Made by a program: the position numbers and the translations under genes. From Leptotrichia sp. OH3620_COT-345 (GTDB taxonomy: Bacteria > Fusobacteriota > Fusobacteriia > Fusobacteriales > Leptotrichiaceae): a stretch of DNA of 64,000 nt. Position 1 is the stretch's first letter, and the number at the start of each line of letters is the position of its first letter. The notes below the pieces were generated by a model. The model saw only the letters and a program-made list of their open reading frames with translations, was not told the origin of the DNA and did not search any database. Shown in pieces: positions 10,734-18,402 of the stretch. The DNA is taken from NCBI RefSeq assembly GCF_003932895.1, contig NZ_RQYW01000008.1, forward strand, positions 1 to 64,000, given 5' to 3'.

Positions 10734-11666
10734 TTAATACATACTTTCCTTATAATTGATATATAGAACATCTCCTTCTTTTCTTATTTCTCCCGAATTC
10801 ATTTCCATCAAAACGAAGCTTTCTCTTTCTTCAGTTTCTACAATATATTCTATTAATGCTCCTTTAAAAACAGCTTCTTTTATAACCGCCTTTTTCCCTG
10901 ACTTTTCATATATTTTTATTTTTTCGGGTCTGATATACTTTCTGTCGTTAAGCTTATTTGATTTTCCCATAAACTCAAGGACAAATTCATTAACAGGATT
11001 ATTGTATAAATTTACAGGACTATCATTCTGTTCTATTTTTCCTTCATTCATTAAAATTACTTTATCGGCAATACTGAAAACATCTTCCTGATCATGAGTA
11101 ACGAGAATAACGGTCATATTAAAATTATTTACAAGATTCTTCAGTTCTTTTCTCATACTTCCTCTTAAATTTCTATCCAGATTTGAAAAAGGTTCATCCA
11201 TTAAAATTATTTCAGGATTTATTACAATACTCCTTGCAAGAGCAACTCTCTGTCTTTGTCCTCCTGATAATTCATGTATTTCTCTTTTTTCAAATCCTTT
11301 TAATCCCACATCCTGAATTATCTGCATTGCTTTTTCTTTTCTTGCCTTCTTGGAAATTTTTTTAAACTTTAAACCATATTCTATGTTTTCCAGAACATTT
11401 TTATGCCTAAAAAGCCCATATGATTGAAAAACTGTAGCAATATTCCTTTTTTCAGGACTGAAATACGTTATATCTTTACCGTCCAGTATTATTTTCCCTT
11501 TGTCAATTTTTATAAATCCGCCTATTGCATTTAATATTGTTGTTTTCCCACATCCTGAAGGTCCCAGTATACAGAGTATTTTCCCTTTTTCCAAAGAAAA
11601 AGTCACATTCCGAACAACCTCTTTCTTATTGTATGATTTTGTCAGATTTTTTATTTCCAGAAACAT
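10734..11666 (-). CDS. ABC transporter ATPase, Fe(III)-type importer (FbpC/AfuC-like)
   Basis: A 310-residue ATPase that powers the importer encoded by the two genes before it. Walker A GPSGCGKTT is near residue 36, the signature LSGGQRQRVALARS near residue 137, Walker B IILMDEPFSNLD near residue 157, and a regulatory C-terminal part follows. The start overlaps the permease gene by 41 bp, pointing to translational coupling. Iron(III) is the usual substrate of this gene set, but related systems carry 2-aminoethylphosphonate or polyamines. Confidence 0.9.
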   Translation of the reverse strand: MFLEIKNLTKSYNKKEVVRNVTFSLEKGKILCILGPSGCGKTTILNAIGGFIKIDKGKIILDGKDITYFSPEKRNIATVFQSYGLFRHKNVLENIEYGLKFKKISKKARKEKAMQIIQDVGLKGFEKREIHELSGGQRQRVALARSIVINPEIILMDEPFSNLDRNLRGSMRKELKNLVNNFNMTVILVTHDQEDVFSIADKVILMNEGKIEQNDSPVNLYNNPVNEFVLEFMGKSNKLNDRKYIRPEKIKIYEKSGKKAVIKEAVFKGALIEYIVETEERESFVLMEMNSGEIRKEGDVLYINYKESMY

Positions 11667-13293
11667 ACTTCCTCCTAATTTTTAAAAATATGTTCATAGA
11701 TGAAAACAATACATTAAAACTGAAACATATTACTATTATTATTAGTGCTATTACAGATGCAATATTATATTTTCCGCTGTTTATAGCATCAAACATTACA
11801 AGTGTCAAAACTTTCTGATTCGGACGAACTAAAAAAATTATTGTTCCTACTGTAGTCATTATACCGTTAAAATTATTCATCATACTTACTATAAATTTTT
11901 CAACTGAATTGGGAAGAATTATATCTTTAAAAATATAAAATTCTCCTGCTCCTAAATCTTTTCCGCTTAAAATTTCACTTTTATCAATATCTCCCATACT
12001 TACACCAAAAATTTTAATTGAAAAAGGAAGTTGCCTGAAAGTCATATTCAATATTACTATTAATGAAGTTCCTGTTATCTGTAAAGGATAATCATTAAAA
12101 GCAAGAATATACCCTATCCCAAAAAAAATTCCCGGGAATATATAAGGCATAGTACCTATAAAATCAAAAATCTTTAACATACTCTTATTTCTTATAATAA
12201 TATAATACTGAAGAAGCATTCCCAGAACACTCCCCGAAAAGGCTCCTATAAGAGAATAATATACACTTCTGAATACAGTTTTATCAATATAATCCCCTAT
12301 TTCCGCAAAATGTTCAAATGTAAAATACATTTTCCCTTTCCGATAGTCGGTAAAAGCGGATAAAATAATCGAACCGTATTGTAAAAACAGAAAAAATAGA
12401 AATAATAATGCCAAAAAAGCGATAAAATAAAAAATTTTCCCTTTTTTTTCTAAAAAAAATTCTGATATATCTGATTTTTCTATATTTTTTTCAATTATCT
12501 TTAAATTTTTCATATAAAAAACAAAAATAAAAAGCACAGGTATACAAAGTAAAATATTCATTGCAGATGCTTTTAATACATTTCCCTCGGAAATAAATGT
12601 AATATAAGATTCTGAAGCAAGAGTTTCAAATGCCCCTCCTATAATCAGAGGAGTTGAAAAATCCGATATACTTCTTATAAAACTCAAAATAGCAACTGTT
12701 TTTATACTCGGAAACAGTTCAGTCAGCAAAATATCAGAAATAATATTGCCGGTTTCCGCTCCAAAAGAACGGGCACTGTTTATCTGAGCCTTATCTATAT
12801 TATCTAAAGAAGATATTATTATTAAACTTCCCAATGAAATCAAACCTATACTTTGCATAAGAACTACTCCGTATAACCCATATGCATCAAATGACAAATT
12901 TAAAATTTCATGAGTTATAAATCCGCGTCTTCCAAATAATTTTATATATGCAAGGGAAGAAACAAAAGGAGGTGAAATCATTGTAATCATTAAAATAAAA
13001 GAAATAATTTTTCTACAAACACAACCGTAAATGTAACAGAAAATCCCTATTGAAACAGATACCACAACTGTAATAACAGTAGTGAAAATCCCCGTATAAA
13101 GAGAATTATAAAGTAAAATGTTTCCGTCTGATAAAAATTGAAATCCTTCTAAAGTAAAATATCCCTCATAAAAAAAACCTGAAATAAAAATTTTTAAAAA
13201 TGGAAATAATATGAAACAGATTATTAAGAAAATTATTAGTAATAATATGGGAATATCTGCGAATTTTAAAATTTTTTTCATAACTTTCCCCAC
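11626..13293 (-). CDS. ABC transporter permease, two-domain FbpB type
   Basis: A 555-residue inner-membrane protein with about 12 transmembrane segments in two homologous halves. Each half carries an ATPase-contacting EAA-like loop (the AQINSARSFGAETGNIISDILLTELFPSI stretch near residue 175 and SEILSGKDLGAGEFYIFKDIILPN near residue 435; described by position). Fused permeases of this kind are typical of FbpABC/AfuABC iron(III) importers. It is separated from the binding-protein gene by 6 bp and overlaps the ATPase gene. Confidence 0.9.
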   Translation of the reverse strand: MGKVMKKILKFADIPILLLIIFLIICFILFPFLKIFISGFFYEGYFTLEGFQFLSDGNILLYNSLYTGIFTTVITVVVSVSIGIFCYIYGCVCRKIISFILMITMISPPFVSSLAYIKLFGRRGFITHEILNLSFDAYGLYGVVLMQSIGLISLGSLIIISSLDNIDKAQINSARSFGAETGNIISDILLTELFPSIKTVAILSFIRSISDFSTPLIIGGAFETLASESYITFISEGNVLKASAMNILLCIPVLFIFVFYMKNLKIIEKNIEKSDISEFFLEKKGKIFYFIAFLALLFLFFLFLQYGSIILSAFTDYRKGKMYFTFEHFAEIGDYIDKTVFRSVYYSLIGAFSGSVLGMLLQYYIIIRNKSMLKIFDFIGTMPYIFPGIFFGIGYILAFNDYPLQITGTSLIVILNMTFRQLPFSIKIFGVSMGDIDKSEILSGKDLGAGEFYIFKDIILPNSVEKFIVSMMNNFNGIMTTVGTIIFLVRPNQKVLTLVMFDAINSGKYNIASVIALIIIVICFSFNVLFSSMNIFLKIRRKYVSGNKKSDKIIQ

Positions 13294-13299
13294 TTTATA

Positions 13300-14334
13300 T
13301 TACTTTCCTTTAGTCATTTTCTCCCATTTTTCCAAAATTTCCGCTCTTTTTGTTCCGAAAGTGGATAAATCCTCTTTTACAAATTTATCTTTCGGTAATC
13401 CGAGCTTATATCCTTTTGTTCCGTCTATTACCATTTGTGCTCCATCTTTTCCATCCAACTCCGCTATAAGCTGCTGAATTTCGGGTCTTAAAATAAAATC
13501 TTCAAATGCTTTCGCAAGTTCCAAATTTGGACTATTTTTAAATATTGCTACTCCTTCCGGCACCCAAAAAAGACCGTCAGTAGGATAAACAGCTGTTAAA
13601 TTATGCTTTTCCGCCACGTCAAACGAAGATTTGTCTATAGGGATAATTCCTATACCGAATTCTCCTGCAACAGTTTTTTCCTGAGGATCTTTCCCTCTTT
13701 TTCCATAAAACTTCACATTTTTATTTAATTTCTCCAAATATTCCCAACCTTTTTGTTCTCCATACATATCAAGAATTCCTTTTACATTTGCATAACTTGT
13801 TCCTGAAACCGCAGGATTAGCCATAATAATTTCATTTTTATATTTTGGATCTGCAATTTCTTCCCATGTGAAAGGAACAGGAAGCCCCTTTTCTTTTAAA
13901 ATATCATTATTTATAAGAAAACCTACTACTGTAATACCTTTGGAAATCCAATACCCTTCATTATCTTTATATCCTTCTTTAATATTTTCAAATCCTTTAG
14001 GTTTATACATCTCCAGAAGATTATCATTTTTAGCTTTCATAAAAGCATCTATTCCTCCTCCGAACCAGACATCTGCCATAGGTTTTCCACCTTCAGCTTT
14101 AATTTTAGCTATTACTTCTCCACTTGACATAGACAAAAATTGCACATCAGCCTTTGTTTCTTCAGAAAATTTATCAAATAGTTTTTTATATTTTTCTGAA
14201 GTTGCAATGACATTCAATGTTTTTCCCTCAAAATTTCCCCCTGTAATTTTCTCCTTTTTGGAACAACCGATTAATATAGCAATAATTACTGAAAAAAATA
14301 AAAATAATTTTTTTATTTGTTTTATATTTTTCAT
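13300..14334 (-). CDS. ABC transporter substrate-binding lipoprotein, Fe(III)-type (FbpA-like)
   Basis: A 344-residue exported lipoprotein: basic start, hydrophobic core, and lipobox LIGC with Cys24, followed by SKKEK. The body is a periplasmic-binding-protein fold of the FbpA/AfuA class (MADVWFGGGIDAFMKAK near residue 88, then TWEEIADPKYKNEI). The ligand may be ferric iron; the family also contains binders of other ligands and I cannot identify the iron-binding tyrosine pair with certainty. First gene of a three-gene operon under a good promoter. Confidence 0.88.
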   Translation of the reverse strand: MKNIKQIKKLFLFFSVIIAILIGCSKKEKITGGNFEGKTLNVIATSEKYKKLFDKFSEETKADVQFLSMSSGEVIAKIKAEGGKPMADVWFGGGIDAFMKAKNDNLLEMYKPKGFENIKEGYKDNEGYWISKGITVVGFLINNDILKEKGLPVPFTWEEIADPKYKNEIIMANPAVSGTSYANVKGILDMYGEQKGWEYLEKLNKNVKFYGKRGKDPQEKTVAGEFGIGIIPIDKSSFDVAEKHNLTAVYPTDGLFWVPEGVAIFKNSPNLELAKAFEDFILRPEIQQLIAELDGKDGAQMVIDGTKGYKLGLPKDKFVKEDLSTFGTKRAEILEKWEKMTKGK

Positions 14335-14367
14335 CTTTTCCCTCCTAAAGATATTTTATTTATATTC

Positions 14368-14396
14368 ATTCTACCCCCGTTTTTCTTAAATGTCAA
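14368..14396 (-). promoter_or_regulatory. Promoter of the Fe(III)-type ABC operon
   Basis: On the minus strand a perfect TTGACA (14391-14396), a 17-bp spacer and TAGAAT (14368-14373). An AGGAGG ribosome site follows about 8 bp before the ATG of the binding-protein gene. Confidence 0.8.
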
Positions 14397-14476
14397 CACA
14401 ATCTTTCAAATGAATAAGTTTATTTCCAAAATCTGATTTTTTCTTTTAAAATGTTAAAATAAATTATTTTCTAAAA

Positions 14477-14503
14477 CAAAAAAAACGAGCCGTGTGCTCG
14501 TTT
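14477..14503 (-). terminator. Terminator of the candidate small RNA
   Basis: An 8-bp stem (14483-14490 with 14496-14503), a five-base loop and a T tract on the minus strand. The flanking bases allow only weak function on the plus strand. Confidence 0.85.
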
Positions 14504-14551
14504 CTTGTATGAAAGAAGTCTAAATGTAGAGATGGGGCGTCTCTCTTAGAC
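14478..14551 (-). ncRNA. Candidate small RNA of about 75 nt with its own promoter and terminator
   Basis: A complete transcription unit with no ORF. The promoter at 14558-14586 would start RNA near 14551. The RNA first forms a stem GTCTAA/TTAGAC enclosing a second stem AGAGA/TCTCT with a C-rich loop CGCCCCA. It then ends in a perfect terminator hairpin (AAACGAGC/GCTCGTTT, loop of five) followed by a T run. It lies upstream of the Fe(III)-type ABC operon but has its own terminator before that operon's promoter, so it looks independent rather than a leader. I do not recognise it as 6S, 4.5S, tmRNA or a known riboswitch. The exposed CCCC could pair with G-rich ribosome sites; that is inference. 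Confidence 0.6.
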
Positions 14552-14557
14552 AAATAA

Positions 14558-14586
14558 GTTATACCATTCTTTTTGTCAATTGTCAA
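14558..14586 (-). promoter_or_regulatory. Promoter of the candidate small RNA
   Basis: On the minus strand TTGACA (14581-14586), exactly 17 bp, then TATAAC (14558-14563). A second TTGACA sits at 14574-14579 but is too close to the -10 to be used with it. Confidence 0.8.
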
Positions 14587-14758
14587 TAGAATTTTTAAAA
14601 TTTTTTTCCTTTTTTTGATTATAAAATTTCAAAATTACTTCACTTTTAGTAAAATCAAGGGGTCTTTTTTTTATCTTTTATAAAAATTTATTATCATTTT
14701 AATTTTTTTTAATTTATTCCCTCTATTTTATAAAATATGACCGTATATTCATTTATTT

Positions 14759-15694
14759 TTAAAATTCATCCAACCATTTTTTTGATAACTCATGTTCTCC
14801 TGCTATCACTTTTTCAAACTCTGATTTTAAAAGTTTAAAGTATTTTCCCGGATTTACTGTAGCTGAAAAATCAGGTGTGCCAATAGGTCTCCCATCCAGA
14901 GATTCTGCATACACTACTTTCATAGCAGTTCCTGTAACAAGAAGTTCATCAGCATTAAAAACCATAGACCTGTCTATTTTTCCTTTATGTATTTTATAAC
15001 CGTTGTATTCAAGGAGTTCAATCATTGACCTTACTGTAATTCCTTCAAGAGCATCAAAACCTGTATCAGGAACAATCACTTTATCTCTATATATTAAAAT
15101 AATATTAGCAACTGAAGCTTCCACTACATTTCCTGCATTATCAAACATCAAAGCCTCATCATAACCGTTTCTCTGAGCATCACTTGTAGCAAGGAAAGAA
15201 TTAATATAAGACCCTCCCGCCTTGGCTTTCGTAGGTATCGCCGCATCACTATATTTTCTGTATGTGGAGCTCATAAACTTTATTCCCCCGTTGTCGATAT
15301 TTACATAATCGGCAAGAGGAAGCAGATATATTGCCAATTCAAAATCAAGTCCTTTTTTCTTAGGTGATATTCTAGGCTGACTGCAAAATACAAAAGGTCG
15401 CATATAAAAATCTTCTTTTATGTCATTTTTTTCAACTAATTCTGAAATTATTTTTCTGAATTTTTCCCATGATATAAAATATTCAAATCCCAACATTTTA
15501 GAAGCATTCATTAATCTTATATAGTGGTCTTTCAATCTGAAAATATATACCTTGCCATTTCTGTAGTATCCTCTTATTCCTCCAAAACAAGTAGTTCCAT
15601 ACTGAAGACTGTGAGTCGCTATACTTACAGTCGCTTTTTCAAATTCAATTATTTCATTCTTGAAATATGCATATTTCATAAATTCATTATTCAT
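14759..15694 (-). CDS. ilvE: Branched-chain amino acid aminotransferase
   Basis: A 311-residue class IV PLP aminotransferase, which transfers the amino group between leucine, isoleucine or valine and 2-oxoglutarate in the cytoplasm. Family features include HSLQYGTTCFGGIRGYY near residue 28, MRPFVFC near residue 97, the likely PLP lysine in TKAKAGGSYINS near residue 160, and the phosphate-binding region DALEGITVRSMIELL near residue 215. It is a single gene, with no ilv biosynthetic genes nearby, so it may serve catabolism as well as synthesis. Confidence 0.93.
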   Translation of the reverse strand: MNNEFMKYAYFKNEIIEFEKATVSIATHSLQYGTTCFGGIRGYYRNGKVYIFRLKDHYIRLMNASKMLGFEYFISWEKFRKIISELVEKNDIKEDFYMRPFVFCSQPRISPKKKGLDFELAIYLLPLADYVNIDNGGIKFMSSTYRKYSDAAIPTKAKAGGSYINSFLATSDAQRNGYDEALMFDNAGNVVEASVANIILIYRDKVIVPDTGFDALEGITVRSMIELLEYNGYKIHKGKIDRSMVFNADELLVTGTAMKVVYAESLDGRPIGTPDFSATVNPGKYFKLLKSEFEKVIAGEHELSKKWLDEF

Positions 15695-15806
15695 TTAAGC
15701 CTCCGTAAAACTTCTCTTAAAATTTTTTCTGTATTTTATCACTTTTTCAATCATTAGTAAAATTAATTATAAATATAATATTTATAATTTTTATAAATTT
15801 TTATTT

Positions 15807-16898
15807 TTACAACACTTTTTTTATTTCTCCACCACCTACAAGTTCATTTTCTAAATAAAAAACTATATGTTGTCCTTCTGAATTTTCAGCATTTTTCTTA
15901 TCAAATTTAAAATATAATTTTTCTTTTCCATTTTTAATTTCCGATATAAGTTCTCCTTTTAAACCTTTTGAAGAAAATCTCGGTCTGGCGATAAGAACTT
16001 TGTTTAATAATTTCTCTATCTTATAATGAAATTTATGGTTTATTATTTCTATCCGGTTTATAAGAAGTTCATCAAAATCTCCTATTACGACTTCATTTGT
16101 ATCGGGACGGATTTCCAACACAAAAAAAGGTCTTCCCAAATTTAATCCCAGTCCCCGTCTTTGTCCTATAGTATATAACTGATAACCTTCATGTTCACCT
16201 ATTGTTTCCCCTTTTTTATTTATAAACTTCCCTTTTTCGACTGAATTTCCAAGTACATTTTTCAAAAACGGTATATAACCGTCAGGAGCAAAACATATTC
16301 CTTGACTGTCAGGCTTTGCATGAATGTGAATACCATTTTCTCTGGCTATTTTCCTAACCTCAGATTTTTCATATCCTGAAAGAGGAAATAAAAATCTTTC
16401 TATAACGGATCTATCTAAACGATACAGCATATATGACTGATCTTTCGGATTATTTTTATCCCATAAGAGTAAATCGCTCATGCTTTTTTTTGAATAATGT
16501 CCTGTGGCTATATATTTTATTCCCATTTTATCAGAAAATTCCACAATTTTATTTATTTTTACTTTTTCATCACATATTACACAAGGTGACGGAGTTTTAC
16601 CTGCATGATATGTTTCTACAAAATAATTCATAACTTCTTTCTGAAATTCTTCAGTTACATTTATAGTATAATGGGGAATTCCTAAAGTATAACATGTCAT
16701 TTTTGCATCAGATATATCATCTAAGGAACAACATGTTTTCCCTGAAATTTCAGACAGTTCGTCAGGAAGATGTTTTAATGTAACTCCTATCACATCATAG
16801 CCCTGTTCTTTTAATAAAAGAGCGGCAACAGAACTGTCTATACCGCCGCTCATCCCGACTACCACTCTTTTTAATTTATCCATTTTTTCTCTTTTCAT
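15807..16898 (-). CDS. mnmA: tRNA-specific 2-thiouridylase MnmA
   Basis: A 363-residue enzyme that thiolates U34 of Lys, Glu and Gln tRNAs using ATP and a persulfide sulfur. The PP-loop motif GMSGGIDSSVAALLL starts near residue 15. The catalytic cysteines fit SPCVICDEKVK near residue 108 and SQGICFAPDGYIPFL near residue 207, and IGQRRGLGLNLGRPFFV is present near residue 250. In most MnmA proteins the first site reads NPC..CN; here it is SPC..CD, a mild departure. The ATG at 16883 (residue 6) could also be the start, since neither ATG has a strong ribosome site. Confidence 0.93.
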   Translation of the reverse strand: MKREKMDKLKRVVVGMSGGIDSSVAALLLKEQGYDVIGVTLKHLPDELSEISGKTCCSLDDISDAKMTCYTLGIPHYTINVTEEFQKEVMNYFVETYHAGKTPSPCVICDEKVKINKIVEFSDKMGIKYIATGHYSKKSMSDLLLWDKNNPKDQSYMLYRLDRSVIERFLFPLSGYEKSEVRKIARENGIHIHAKPDSQGICFAPDGYIPFLKNVLGNSVEKGKFINKKGETIGEHEGYQLYTIGQRRGLGLNLGRPFFVLEIRPDTNEVVIGDFDELLINRIEIINHKFHYKIEKLLNKVLIARPRFSSKGLKGELISEIKNGKEKLYFKFDKKNAENSEGQHIVFYLENELVGGGEIKKVL

Positions 16899-16933
16899 AT
16901 TCTTAAATTCAATATATTATGTTTTTCAAATTT

Positions 16934-17572
16934 TTAATAACTTCTCATTACTTTGAAAATATTGTTATTTATTTTCCAATTATTCGCCTTTTTTTCAACT
17001 TTTACTATAAAATTATTTATTAAATATTTATTTTCTTTTGTAATTTTCGCATTTTCTTCTTCCATTAATTTAAAAACATCTTCAATCATTTTTTTCTGAA
17101 TCTTTTTTTCTACTTCCTCCATAGACAGATTCTTATTTTTTTCAAAATAGTCCATATCTCCAATGTTGCTTAACAGTTTTTCTTCTATTTTTTCCTGCAA
17201 TTTATCCATATTACCAAGTATATCAGGAGTTTTTACAATTATAGTTAAATAAGCTTTATGAGGTGATACGTAATTAATTTCTGAAACTTCAACTTTAGTG
17301 TATTTAAAAACCGTTTCAAAAACTTTTGTTATCATTTCTTTCTGTATACCTTCCAGATTTTCAACAGAAGACAACATATCAAAATTCATACTTTGAGCTA
17401 TTTTACTTCCTATGAATTCTTTTTTTATTTCTTCTAAAATCTTCTGATTTTCATTTTTCAGTTCTTCTTTTGAAATAGTAAATGTAGGCTCTACAACCAC
17501 GCTTATATTTTTTTCATTTGAAAATAGTGACATACACATTAATAAACAAAACAGCATCACAATTTTTTTCAT
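16934..17572 (-). CDS. Exported protein of unknown function, paralogue of the 45206 gene
   Basis: A 212-residue protein with a clear signal peptide (MKKIVMLFCLLMCMSLFSNE), no lipobox. The mature part is rich in Lys, Glu and Asn with long predicted helices. It ends in a beta-like stretch (NNFIVKVEKKANNWKINNN), reminiscent of the 'effect of variable, then WKI' ending of NTF2/DUF4878-type lipoproteins. It resembles the product of 45206-45826 in layout: signal peptide, an IEYIS/INYVS-like strand, a KAKVTLK/KAYLTIIVK-like strand, then helices and a final W[KR]I. It lies 35 bp after mnmA's stop on the same strand, going upstream. Function unknown. Confidence 0.8.
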   Translation of the reverse strand: MKKIVMLFCLLMCMSLFSNEKNISVVVEPTFTISKEELKNENQKILEEIKKEFIGSKIAQSMNFDMLSSVENLEGIQKEMITKVFETVFKYTKVEVSEINYVSPHKAYLTIIVKTPDILGNMDKLQEKIEEKLLSNIGDMDYFEKNKNLSMEEVEKKIQKKMIEDVFKLMEEENAKITKENKYLINNFIVKVEKKANNWKINNNIFKVMRSY

Positions 17573-17602
17573 AAAAATCCCTCTTTCAATATAAAATTTT
17601 AT

Positions 17603-18365
17603 TTATTTTTTTACCGCTCTTGTCATAATAAATGAAGGAATATTCAATTTGTGCAGCCTTCCTGTTCCGTTTGTATCTTCATCAATATCAGTCAAAATAA
17701 ATCCCTCTTTCAGCTGTCCCCCTATCTGTTCTGTCAATTATGGGAAAACTGTATTCCTCCATCTTCTTCCTCCAGCTGTTTTCTGTTATTTTCATTTATT
17801 AGCGGATTAAAAGGCAAACTGTTAATAATTTTTTCTTCACTGACATCTACAATATAGTTTATTCCTATATCTAACCCGCACAGTAGAATGCCGCCTTTTT
17901 TCAGTATACGATAACATTCCTTAAATAACGGCTCAACTTTTTCTATATAACAGTTACTGACAGGATGAAAAATAATATCAAAACATTCATCTTCAAAAGA
18001 AAGTGTTTTACTCATGTCAGCTTTTACTATTCCGACTTCACATCCTTACCTTTCGGGAATCTCTCTTTCAGTTTCAAGCTGCCTGTCAGAATAATCCAAA
18101 ACCGTACATTTAACACCGAGTGCTAAAAAACAGGAATTTGCTGACCTCCTCCTGAAACCAGCCCTAAAAGTTTTTTATTTTTCAGTTCTCCAAACCGCTC
18201 ATGCGGCACAAACTTTATAGGAGTCAGCAATATATTCCATTTTCCTTTTTCAGCATTTACATATGCCTGATAATCTATAGGCTTTATCCATTCCCAAGCT
18301 TCTTCTATCCGGCGATTAATTACTTCAGCATTAATATACCGGTAATCTTTATTCATTATAATCAC
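17603..18365 (-). pseudogene. Decayed SAM-dependent class I methyltransferase
   Basis: Pieces of one protein are spread over different frames. 18123-18365 gives the N-terminal part ending in the SAM motif (LLGLVSGGGQQIPVF). After a frameshift the next piece reads LALGVKCTVLDYSDRQLE, interrupted by a TAA. The piece at 17734-18015 holds FEDECFDIIFHPVSNCYI and YRILKKGGILLCGLD, typical of methyltransferases. A second frameshift leads to the C-terminal piece ending at 17603. Two frameshifts and one nonsense codon exclude simple sequencing error as the whole explanation. The nearest living relatives would be small class I methyltransferases of unknown substrate. Confidence 0.88.
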
Positions 18366-18402
18366 ATTTTCTCATAACTTTTTAAAGAATTATCTGAAAA
18401 TA

